A DNA stretch of 64,000 bases from Antilocapra americana. Taxonomy: Eukaryota; Chordata; Mammalia; Artiodactyla; Antilocapridae. The position numbers and the translations under genes are program-made. The notes beneath the pieces were generated by a model. The model searched no databases. It was not told the DNA's origin and was given only the letters and a program-made list of their open reading frames with translations. Location: NCBI GenBank assembly GCA_007570785.1, contig ML662449.1, forward strand, positions 8,919,987 through 8,983,986. Reading direction: 5' to 3'. Below, one piece after another: positions 55,002 through 64,000 of the stretch; position 1 is the first letter of the stretch; every line of letters begins with the position of its first letter.

Positions 55002-57559
55002 ACTCCATACAAGACACCAGAGGTCACCAGGGGCCTGAGGAAGAGTCAGCTCTCCTCACAGCTGATTAGAATCTAGCTGGGTGGGGTGTGGACAGACAGA
55101 GTGGGAAAGTACTTGGCAGTGACCCAGAGCTGTGTAGAGGTGCTTTTTTCTGCTTGGTCTTACTGAGACTTAACTTGATTAAAAAACAAAGCAAAAAGCC
55201 CAGCTTGAAGCAATAATTTTCAGTATGAGGATATCTGGTTGGAAAACCCTTGTAGTTTTAAAGGCCACAGGAAACTTTCCTCCTCTCTTCTGCTTGGAAA
55301 AAAGTAGAGGATTGCCCGGTAAATATCCTTGTCTCTCTGTTTCATTTCAATGCAAGGGTGGCAGGGTGAGGAGGAGAGCCTTGTTCTGTGGCAGCAGATC
55401 ATCTTCCTGGTGATATGCCATACTAAAAAAAAATCACAGCTATTTTATTTCTCTAATTTCACTGGAACGTGGGGCAAGCATTGCTTACTTGTTATGTGAG
55501 AAAAGGTCTGCGAGACCCGAAGTGTTTCCCTCTAGGCCTTCTGGAGTCCCTGCCATTAGCAAGACTCCTCAGGGATCTTTGGGAGCTCTGTTCATGTTAA
55601 CTAAGTGGATGTGTTCTCACGCTCACTTGCACAACTTAGTCCCATGATTGGGTCCCTGTTCAGCATGCTGCCCAGCAGCCGGCATCCACTGCTCCCCACC
55701 TGCCCCGAGTCCCTCCATGAGTCCCTCACCAGCTGACACTTTAACTCTGCTTCACCTTCATTCTCACATTAAGACTTATCTATCCTACACCCCAGTTCCC
55801 CTGACCACTGTCCTGGCTTCAAGGTTATCTATCAGTGGCTAACCGATGGCTATTTATTAGGATTTTTTAACTGTTTTCTCAAGGGCCTAGGAGGCCTTCC
55901 AGAAGGTGCCTTTGGGGTCATTTGTAGAACTCAATGAGAAATCGGGATGAGGATAATTCAGTTATACCCATGCAGCAAAACTTGTGTATTTTATGTACAA
56001 TTACCTCTTTGTAAGTGTCCCTTTAAAGGGTCTAGCTTGAAAAAAATATTTGGGGAGCACTTCCTGAGACTAAAAACTTGTGCAAATGAGCATCAGAATG
56101 GGCCCGGTTGGTTATCCTCTAATAACCTAGAAGATAGGAATGGATCAGGGAAGGCTTGCCTACTCATCTTGTCCACAGCTTGCCCTGCTTGGAGATGTCT
56201 GTTCCCCTGTCACCCAGGGGGAACACAATCAAATATGGTTTCATAAAAGTGAAGGGCTTGGTGGCTGACATACATTTCTTAATCTTGACCTTTTTTTCCT
56301 TAAATTTTAAAAAAAATTGTGAAATAGACACAAATAAAAAGATGCAACAAAAAACAAAATTGCATTGTTCAAAATGGACAGAAAGTGAGTCCTCATGTAA
56401 CCACCACTCAAGTCGAGAGCTAGAACTTGACCTGGGCTTCTGAGTTCCCTCCCATCCCCACCCCCAAATTAATCACTATCTCAGCTTTATGGTAATCACC
56501 TCCTGGCTTTTCACCTTAGCAGAAATCCCTAATAACTATAGTTCAGTTTTGTCTGGTTTTGAAATTTACATTAATGGAATAATGTAATAAATTCCATTAC
56601 AAAAGAATAAATCCTTTTCTTCTTTTGCTAAATGTCTTCATCATCCTTTTTGCTTCCCCCTACCAAACACAAAAGAAACGTATTCTGTAAATCTTAGGAA
56701 GGATTGCAATAACATTTCTACATTTTAAGACTGAATAGTGAGAAAAAGTAGTTGAATAATAATGATTCTTAACAAATGTCTCCAGCGTGGAGACAATTAC
56801 AGTGAGCAGGTATTAAAGAAAATGCAGTGTCACCATAATTACTATTTATGGAAGAATGTTCATGGGAAAGGACTTTCTATTTTAACTTCACAGATGCTTA
56901 CAATTCTTGAGAAGCAGGTATATGGCAAACGGAAGTGTCTGCTGCTTCTTCATCTTTCCTTTTCCTTCTTCTGAAAATCTCCTTGGCAAAGACAAGAAGG
57001 GACATACATTATTCTAGGGTCTCCCAGAAAGACAGGGGCAACTGGGACTGTGAATAGCACCACCCTCCTGACTTGGGTCTGACCTTCTGCCCCCTTGGCC
57101 CCCACCTCTTTCTGATGGTGAATGTTGAGAGATGGTGATGGATGGTTAGTCACAAATAGTTTCCAATTTACCAAAGTGCACCCGGCTTTCTCTGAACCTC
57201 TTTGAAATGCTTTTAGAGCAACATCGAGAATGGAATTCAACAACAATTCCCCACAGCTGCAGTCAGAATACAGCGACCCCAGGAGCAGCTGGGGCAGTTG
57301 TTTTCATGTGTTGTACTTGCTGTTTTCATAAAAGCTCTTTCAGAAGGTTCTGGAAGGTCCTGTGGCATCCATACTCTGAGGGACTGAGTCTGGCCCAGAC
57401 CCTTAGATTCCAGGCCCTTATCCAAAATTTCTCCAGCAATGTGCTCTCCAAGAAGCATCCTTGCTGGGTCCTTCCAACCTCCCATCTCAACAATCTACAT
57501 GCGAGAGAATTTGTCTGCTGGCAGCTCTGTTCAGTGAAGGGAACCCTCACAGAGAAGTC
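55002..57559. other. Mostly single-copy-looking DNA
   Basis: 2.6 kb. An old unnamed repeat relic is likely at 56290-56590 ('gtaaccaccactcaagtcga', 'ggtaatcacctcctggct'). The 150-codon plus frame at 57207-57659 is the longest non-transposon frame in the window but has no family likeness and runs into a MIR. Confidence 0.45.
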
Positions 57560-57870
57560 AGGATCCCAGGTTCTGGCCTCAGATAAAGCTTTGCTCAGCT
57601 CTGTGAACTTGTCTCAATCTCTTCTCTCTTTGGCCTTAGTTCCTACAACTATAAAGTAAGGAAAGTGAAAGTCGCTCAGTCGTGCCTGACCCTTTGGGAC
57701 CCCATGGAATTCTCCAGGCTAGAATACTGGAGTGGGTAGCCTTTCCCTTCTCCGGGGGATCTTCCCAACCCAGGGATTGAACCCAGGTCTCCCACATTGC
57801 AGGCAGATTCTTTATCAACTGAGCTATCCAGGGAAGCCATAAAGTCAGGAGGTTGGATAGAAAACCTTAG
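57560..57870 (-). mobile_element. MIR SINE relic split by a Bov-tA
   Basis: Antisense MIR: 'ctgtgaacttgtctcaatct' and 'ccttagttcctacaactata' on the left. After the SINE it resumes 'ataaagtcaggaggttggat'. Confidence 0.7.
57663..57838 (-). mobile_element. Bov-tA SINE with 12-bp target duplication
   Basis: Reverse-strand copy: 'gtgaaagtcgctcagtcgtg', 'tctccaggctagaatactgg', 'ggtctcccacattgcaggca' and head 'actgagctatccagggaagc'. Flanked by ataaagtaagga (57651-57662) and ataaagtcagga (57839-57850), one mismatch. A part of the BovA body (the 'ctgtagcccgccaggctcc' block) is deleted. Confidence 0.93.
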
Positions 57871-58360
57871 CATCCCCTTTCTGTAGGAAGTTAGCAGTGA
57901 TGGTTCAAGGTGAGCACTTCATTACAGCAGAAGGTAGAGACATTTTCTTTGGTGGGGTTGTTTTTATATGGAGACAGAAGAGTCAACAGAATAAGTAGAC
58001 TCTCTGGAGGCAAGCTTAATAGATGATGAAGGACTCTGATACAAGACAAAGCAAACACAACATATTTCTTCAGAAAAAATCTCTCCCACAATAAATAATT
58101 ATCTCTTCTCCATTTGCCCATTATGGCACCTGAAATATCACCAAGAGATGCTTCTTTTCCTTTTTTGCAGATTTTGTGATTCTAGGATCTATTATAAAAA
58201 GATGTAAGTGTCTCTAAAAGGAGGAATAGATAATGCTGTTATCATTGTGATTCATGGCTTGATAGGTGACCGAGTAATCAGTGCTGTCCACAGTGGCTTG
58301 CTTGTGACGAAGCTCAGAGCAGTTCCCAACTTGAAGGGCTATATTCCATACCATCTCTTC
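57871..58360. other. Single-copy-looking DNA, nothing recognised
   Basis: No repeat or credible coding frame recognised. Confidence 0.4.
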
Positions 58361-58507
58361 TCAAACTTTAATGAGCCTATGAATTACCTAGGAGGATTTT
58401 GTTAAATGCATGTTTCGATTCAGTAAGTCTCTGTGGGACCTGGAAGAATCTGCATTTCTAATAAGCTCCCTGGTGACATGGATGCTGCTGGTCCCCAGAG
58501 CACACAC
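58361..58507. mobile_element. MER5A hAT MITE
   Basis: 'ctcttctcaaactttaatga', 'attacctaggaggattttgt', 'agaatctgcatttctaataa', 'gctccctggtgacatggatg' and 'ctgctggtccccagagcaca' follow the MER5A consensus in order over its length. Confidence 0.82.
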
Positions 58508-59129
58508 CTGGAGTAAAAAGAGTATATAGCACATGACCTAGGCTTCTGCACAGAGATAACTGGACTGCAGGACTTGAGCACTTGACTTCAAGCCAGCCGA
58601 TCTGTGAGCTGAACTCTGCTCAAAAGGGCATATTGAACCAATCACAAATTTAAACAGGAGGGATGGACAGAGGCTTCAGGAATAGAAGTAAAAAAATCTA
58701 AAGGAACACAGGGACACAGAGAGAAGGCCTGACTCATTTTAATGACAATATGAGAGAAGGATTGTCTGAAGACAGTCTTCCGAGGGCATAAGCTGTCAGT
58801 CTGGATCTTGAACACTGATTGACTTTTCTGGTTTCTCTCTCTGTAAGGCATGCTGGACTCCCATCAAGCCTGTCTGCTGAGGTATTTTTCCAAGGTTACT
58901 GAGGAGCATACCAGGTGATTAAAATTCCTATTGAATACTGAAAACCCTGAGATGAAGTTTGGGTGGGGATGTACACCTGGGTAGGGTTTCACGGTAGGCA
59001 CCTTGGATTGCTGTTTAGATCACTTGAAAGCCTTTGATCCCCAAAGACAAAAGTTTGTGGGCTGAGAGGCAGGGCAGAGATAGTGGAGCATAAAGAAGGG
59101 TTAGATGCCACAGTTTGTCCAGGGCTGCC
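58508..59129. other. Single-copy-looking DNA, nothing recognised
   Basis: No named repeat and no credible coding frame. Confidence 0.4.
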
Positions 59130-60076
59130 AGCAAATTTTGTCAGTGATGTCGATCTGTTTTTAGGAATTTGGATTGTTTGCTGGCTTATACTTTTCTAGA
59201 GTATTTTTATTCCATCCATCCTCATGGCCACTGAGGTATATTCCCTGATATGACTCCAATCTCTGCTTCTGTAGATTGGTCCAGCAATGAACTGCAGACG
59301 TGTAATTGTTGGTGTATAATTTCTCACAGTAGTTCCATGATCCTTTTATTTCTGTGGTATCAGTTGAAATGTATCCTTTTTCATTTATAACTTTTTTTTT
59401 GAGTCTTTTCTCCCCACCCCACCCCCGGTAAATCTAGCTAAGGTTTGTGAATTCTGTTTATTTTTTTTTTTCAAAAAACCAACTCCTAATTCTAATTGAT
59501 TTTTTCATATTATTTCTTTATTCTCTTTTTCATTTATTTCTGATCTGACCTTTGTTATCTTCTTTTTGCTCAGTATGGACTTTGTTTTTCAAGTTCCCTT
59601 AGGTGTAAGTTAGATTGTTTATTTGAGATCTTTCCTTTTATAAAAAAAATGTAGGCATTTATTCTATAAAATTCCCTCTTAGAACCGCTTTTGTTACATC
59701 CCATAAGTTTTGGTATGTTGTATTTCTATCCTGAAGAATAGTTCATGTACTCTCAAGAAGAATATGTATCCTGCTATTGTTTAATTGAATGTCTTTCACA
59801 TGTCTGTTAAGTCCATTTGATTTAAAGCCTAGTTTAAGTCCAGTGTTTCCTTATTGATTTTCTGTGTAGATGATCTAACCATTGCTGAAAGTAGGATATT
59901 GAAATACTTAATATTATTGTATTGTCTATTAATCCCTCCAGATCTGTAAGTATTTGCTTAATACATTTAGGTACTCCAATGTATATATATATATTTGCAA
60001 TTATTATGTCATCTTGAATTGACCTCTTTATCATTACATAACAGTTTTTTCTTTCAATCTCTTGCAATTTTTGACT

Positions 60077-60272
60077 GTGTTGGTTCAGTTGCTGAGTCCA
60101 ACTCTTACAGCAAAGGGGTTTGCGTAACTCAACGAAGCTATGATCCATGCCAGGCAGGGCCACCCAAGACAGACGGGTCACAGTGGAGAGTTCTGACAAG
60201 ATGTGAGCCACTGGAGGAGGCAATGGCAAACCACTCCAGTATACTTGCCGTGAAAACCCCATGAACTGTGTA
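60077..60272. mobile_element. Small BovB insert in L1, with inverted internal segment
   Basis: Left part (60083-60108) is the complement of a BovB 3' end ('ggttcagttgctgagtccaa'). From about 60113 the sequence is sense BovB from a region well upstream ('gtaactcaacgaagctatga', 'ggcaaaccactccagtatac', 'ttgccgtgaaaaccccatga'). Flanks are L1 and carry a near-duplicate: aatttttgact (60066-60076) and aattttgact (60273-60282). The structure fits a 5'-inverted, heavily truncated insertion. Confidence 0.8.
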
Positions 60273-61186
60273 AATTTTGACTTATAGTCTACTTTTTCTG
60301 ATAAAAGTTACTCTTGTCCTCTTTTGTTTTCCACATGCACAGAATATCTTTTTCCATCTTTCACTTTTAGCCTATATATGTCCTTGAACCTAAGGTAAGT
60401 CTCTTGTAGTAGCAAAGTGTTGAGTCTTTTTTTTAAATCCATTCAGCCACTCTATACTTTTTGCTTGGTGCCTTTAATCCATTTATATTTAATAGTTATT
60501 GATAGGTAAAGACATACTCTTGCCTCTTATTGTTTTCTGGCTGTGTTATAGTTTCTTTGTTCCTCTCTTGCTGTCTTCCTTTGCGAATTGATGATTTTCC
60601 TAGTGGTATACTTTAATTTCCTTCTCTTTATCTTGTATGTGTCCGCTATAGGGTTTTGGTTTGTGTTTACCTCTTAGGCTTACTTGAAACATCTTATTGA
60701 TATAAATAGTGTATTTCAAGCCAATAACAACTTCAACTGCATACAAATACTCTACAGTTTCACTCCTCCTCCACATTTTATGTTTTTGATTGACAATTTA
60801 TATCTTTTTATATTGTGTATCCATTAACAAATTTTTGTATTTATAGCTATTTAAATACTTTTGTCTTTAACCTTTAAACCAGAGAGAAATGGTTAACATG
60901 CTAACATATTACAATATTAAAATATTCTAAATCTGGTGATATACATATCATTACCAGCATATTCTATTTTCATGTTAATAATTAACACCTCTTCATTTCA
61001 GGTTCAAAGCTCATTCAGCATGTCTTGCAAGTCAGGTCTAGTGGTGATGAACTCTCAGCTTTTGTTTATTTGGGAAACTCTTTATCTTTCCTTCATGTGT
61101 GAAGGACAATGTTGCTAGGTAAAATATTGTTTATTGAAAGTTTTTTTCTGTAGCACTTTGAATGTATTGTCCCAATATCCCCTGGC

Positions 61187-61594
61187 CTACAAGGTCTCTG
61201 AGAAATCTGCTGACTGATTTATAGGGGTTCCCTTGTATGAGAGAATTGTTTTTTCTCTTGCTTCTTTGAAAATTCTCTCTTTATATTTGATTTTAGATAC
61301 TTTTGTTATAATGTGTCTTGGAGAAGAAAGTTTTGTATTGAAATTATGGGAGAATCTATTAGCTTCATGAACTTGGATATACAAATCTCTCACCAGGTTT
61401 AGGAATTTCTCAATCATTATTTCTGTAAGTAAGGTTCTTGGCTCTTTTTTTCTTTCTTTCTTCTCCTCACTTGAGTAGATTTTCTTTATCATTTTCATTT
61501 TTCTATTTTTGATCTCCTGACTGGATAATTTTGAATGATCTGCTTTTGAGGTAACTAAGCTGAAGCTCTCTATTGACTTCTTCAGTTCAGTCAT
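61187..61594 (-). pseudogene. L1 ORF1 relic (RNA-binding region)
   Basis: 136 codons open on the minus strand. The C-terminal half matches the conserved L1 ORF1 protein around the RNA-recognition and C-terminal domain boundary: 'SSPRHIITKVSKIKYKERI' then 'AREKTILSYKGTP' then 'SADFS'. The N-terminal half is Lys/Glu-rich and coiled-coil-like ('KKSIESF', 'IKNRKMKMIKKI'). The rest of the C-terminal domain is missing: the frame stops at 'SADFSETL' and the next sequence is the pre-ORF2 segment. ORF1p normally has about 330-370 residues, so this is a fragment. Confidence 0.85.
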
Positions 61595-63459
61595 TGTATT
61601 CTTCAGCTAGAAAAATTTCTGCTTGTTTCTTTTCTATGTCTCCCATCGCTTTGTTGAATTTCTCATTTTGTTCTTATACTGATGTCTTGATTTAATTATA
61701 TTAATTACCTCTGTTCTCTTGTAGCTCTTTGAGACCAATTGTTTTGAGTTCTTTGTTGGGCAATTCATGTGTCTCCATTACTTCGTTATCGTGTACTGGA
61801 AGTTCACTGTGCTTCTTTGGTGGTGTAATGTTTTCCCAATATTTTGTGATTCCTGTAGACTTGTGTAGATGGTTTTATATTTGCTGGCTTTGGTATTTCC
61901 AGAAAGACCTGCACAGGCAGGTAGGAGCACTCTAGATCATTCTGTGACCCTGGATATATTGAGGTGGAGTGCCAAGTGCAAGAGAATGTGGCAACTCTGT
62001 TGAAGGACATATGGCTCTGGCTCAGGCCACCAGGGTCCACAGCAACAACAGCCGTGTGGGGCTTGGCTAGCGCTGCAGAGCAGGGAGGGGAGTGTCAGTG
62101 GCGTCTTCAGCAGCACCTCCAGGTTCAGTAGCTGGGGTCCACGGCGGGTAGCAGTGGTGGCCAAAACCAGCTGGGCACACACACTTCGCTGTGAGTTTTG
62201 GCTGCAGATACCTATGTAGCAGTAGGGGCTGGTTGTAGATACTCACAAAGTGGTGGGGGCTAGGGCTAGAATCAAGGTCCTGGGGCATCTGCAGGCATAC
62301 TTTCAGCTGCAGGGGTGCTGGCTGTTCATATGAACTCTTGTGATTGCAGGAATCTTGTGATTGTGGTTGCAGGAACTCTTGTTCATTCCCATGCACGAAC
62401 ACCTGGCAGTGGAGGCTGATGAAGGAAATCAGGCTGGGGGTGTGCAGGTGCACTGCTGGAGTAAGTAGCTGCAGGGAAACCCAGTGGTATGGACCAGTAA
62501 CAAGAAATGGGGCTGGATCCAGGCCCACAAGCAGTTCTGGGTGCCCTGGCTGTTTATGTGCACTTTTGTGGCTACGGGATCTTGTCACATTTGTGCTCAT
62601 GGCAGGAGAAGCTGGTAATGAGAATCAGGCTGGTGGTGTGCAAGTACAGGGCTGGAAATGCAGCCCCAAGTAGGCACAAGGTGGTAGGAGGCAGCTGCAG
62701 GCATCTAGGCTCACGTCTCCTTTTGTGCAACCACAAAAGGCTGAGTAGGTGTGTCCCAGGCTCTGCTGGAGGCAGTGATGGAAGAGAGCAGGGACTCAGG
62801 TGGCTGGCATCTACAAATGGGAATACCTGAGAGGTAAAAGCTGGTGAAATCTGCAGGGTGTCAAACAGCTGCTGTGCTGGAAGTTGGTTTCTGGGTGGCA
62901 AAACCTGCTGCAGTCCTGTGCAAACAGGTCACTGGGAATCCTGGTCACCCCACAGTGTGGCTAATAGTGGTGGCCCTTGCTCTTCTTCCTTGTTCCTTGC
63001 TGTTTCTTCTTCCTTGTTCCTTCCAGCTTTACTGGTCTCTGAGTGGGATGAAACTGAATTGGGTCTTTGTGGAGTGCCCCAAAAGGCGGGGACACTGGTC
63101 ACTCACCCTTCTCTCCTTTTCTGGTGAGAGGAACTTCTGTATCTGGAAATGCTCTCCTGGAGCTGAGCACTGCTAGCCTGGGGGATGGGGTGTTGCAGGC
63201 ATAATGGAGCTGTTTCTCCAACCTTGTTGGTGAGGTTATTCTTAGGTGTTTTGTTCTGCTGTGTTGCTGAATTTTCTTAAATGGACCCTTGAGCTCTCCT
63301 AGAGTTTCTGTGTTTGTGGATAGCTGTCTAATTGTTGATTTCTGTTGGGGATCAGGTACTTGAGTCTCTCACTTCACTGTCTTGGTGTCTTGGCACCCTC
63401 AGTGTTTGTACTTTTGATAGCACTTGTCCTCCCGACTCTCAGGGAGGGGGCAGAAAAAC

Positions 63460-63570
63460 TCAGCTTCTGGTCTAGTATTAGCCTTTCCTGTATGACCTTG
63501 GCTAAGTCATTTTACTACATTGTGTATTGCAGTTACTTATGTAAAATGGGAATAATAATACCTTCTCTTT
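63460..63570 (-). mobile_element. MIR SINE relic
   Basis: Antisense MIR: 'ctgtatgaccttggctaagt', 'gcagttacttatgtaaaatg' and 'ggaataataataccttctc'. Confidence 0.78.
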
Positions 63571-64000
63571 CTAAAGACCACAGGTCAAATGTGTACCTTC
63601 TCTTCTGGGCATAAGACAGGCATAAGAGTATAATCTTCTAAGAGCCCCTCGTAGGACAGATTAAGAATTTTAGAGGCCTTAAGCACCACAGGATTTTTCA
63701 GGATTTTAGGATCTTTCTCTATGTCATTCAGAGTGAAAATAACACAAAGCTTTCCAATACATGTAAAGAAATCTAACAGAATTCTTATCTTATTATGTTG
63801 GTGTGTTTTCATTTTTTTAAGTATCAATTCTTCTTAAAATTTGTTTTCTTCACACTTTATTTTGGAGTCCTTGGCATTGCTGGTGGCTTAAGCTTATGCC
63901 CAGAGGACAAACGGGCCTGTTGGATCATTTGGCATCAGCACGTGACCATGTGCTATCAGTGAAGGGGAGCAGCAATGGGTCCCCTTTCCCACTGACCATG
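63571..64000. other. Single-copy-looking DNA, nothing recognised
   Basis: No repeat or coding frame recognised up to the window edge. Confidence 0.4.

Larger units (their letters stand above)
59130..63400 (-). mobile_element. Old L1, minus strand, with 5' UTR, ORF1 relic and part of ORF2
   Basis: Read on the minus strand from right to left: 5' UTR (about 63400-61750), ORF1 relic (61594-61187), the pre-ORF2 segment (about 61150-60780), ORF2 endonuclease region (about 60780-59760) and a short part of the reverse transcriptase region (59720-59280, with 'cttagaaccgcttttgttac' and 'catcccataagttttggtat' in plus-strand reading). A deletion separates the last two near 59730. The 3' half of ORF2 and the 3' UTR are absent. 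A small BovB insert lies at 60077-60272. Confidence 0.87.

Noticed and set aside
57207..57659. 150-codon plus-strand open frame
   Set aside because: No recognisable domain, overlapped by antisense frames of similar length, and its 3' end runs into a MIR. Best explained as chance.
62067..62600. 177-codon minus-strand open frame
   Set aside because: Lies wholly in the GC-rich 5' UTR of the minus-strand L1; the region has few stops in several frames and no ORF1 or ORF2 motif.
1..64000. tRNA genes suggested by tRNA-like heads
   Set aside because: Every tRNA-like segment is the 5' head of a Bov-tA or CHR SINE; none forms a complete cloverleaf on its own.
1..64000. CRISPR arrays, operons or other prokaryotic systems
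   Set aside because: The sequence is clearly mammalian nuclear DNA; the regularly spaced similarities are dispersed SINE and LINE copies.

Overview
The window reads as ordinary nuclear DNA of a ruminant, most likely a bovid. The evidence is its repeats. It carries Bov-tA and Bov-A2 SINEs, BovB (RTE-type) LINE fragments, cetartiodactyl tRNA-derived CHR-type SINEs and artiodactyl L1 copies, over an older mammalian layer of MIR, MER5-type hAT elements and other relics. I could not recognise a single intact protein-coding gene, RNA gene or named locus, so the window looks intergenic or deep intronic. Most open frames fall inside LINE relics, antisense to them, in L1 5' UTRs, or are short chance frames.

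Layout. Positions 1-4700: a CHR SINE, a MIR, a Bov-tA inserted into another Bov-tA, then a 498-bp solo LTR (3233-3730) inside a MER5A-like element. Positions 4700-14900: mostly single-copy-looking DNA with scattered L1 tails, MIRs, a MER5A split by a Bov-tA, and a CHR SINE with target duplications. 14896-15422: a truncated BovB with a 13-bp target duplication. 15400-23700: unique DNA with SINEs, a palindromic MITE-like element (20132-20324) and a TAAT-rich repeat-free block (20740-21290) holding a 16-bp imperfect inverted repeat. 23700-25375: a decayed BovB that keeps reverse transcriptase motifs. 25400-37300: unique DNA, MIRs, L1 tails and a second short BovB with target duplications. 37900-39300: a repeat-free block with four forkhead-type motifs in about 310 bp. 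39300-40700: two L1 inserts with 14-bp target duplications, one interrupted by a Bov-tA and one with a 5' inversion. 41000-47800: mixed unique DNA, SINEs and microsatellites. 47832-53628: a long plus-strand L1 with 5' UTR and ORF2 relics but no recognisable ORF1. 54700-58500: SINEs, MIR and MER5A. 59130-63400: a minus-strand L1 with 5' UTR, an ORF1 relic and part of ORF2, interrupted by a small inverted BovB insert.

Nothing here works together as a pathway or operon. What the window offers is a well-layered record of retrotransposition, several insertions with readable target duplications, two candidate non-coding regulatory islands, and two weak candidate exons. I found no convincing new biological system. 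Repeat family names are from memory of consensus features; boundaries without a stated target duplication are good to about 10-30 bp.
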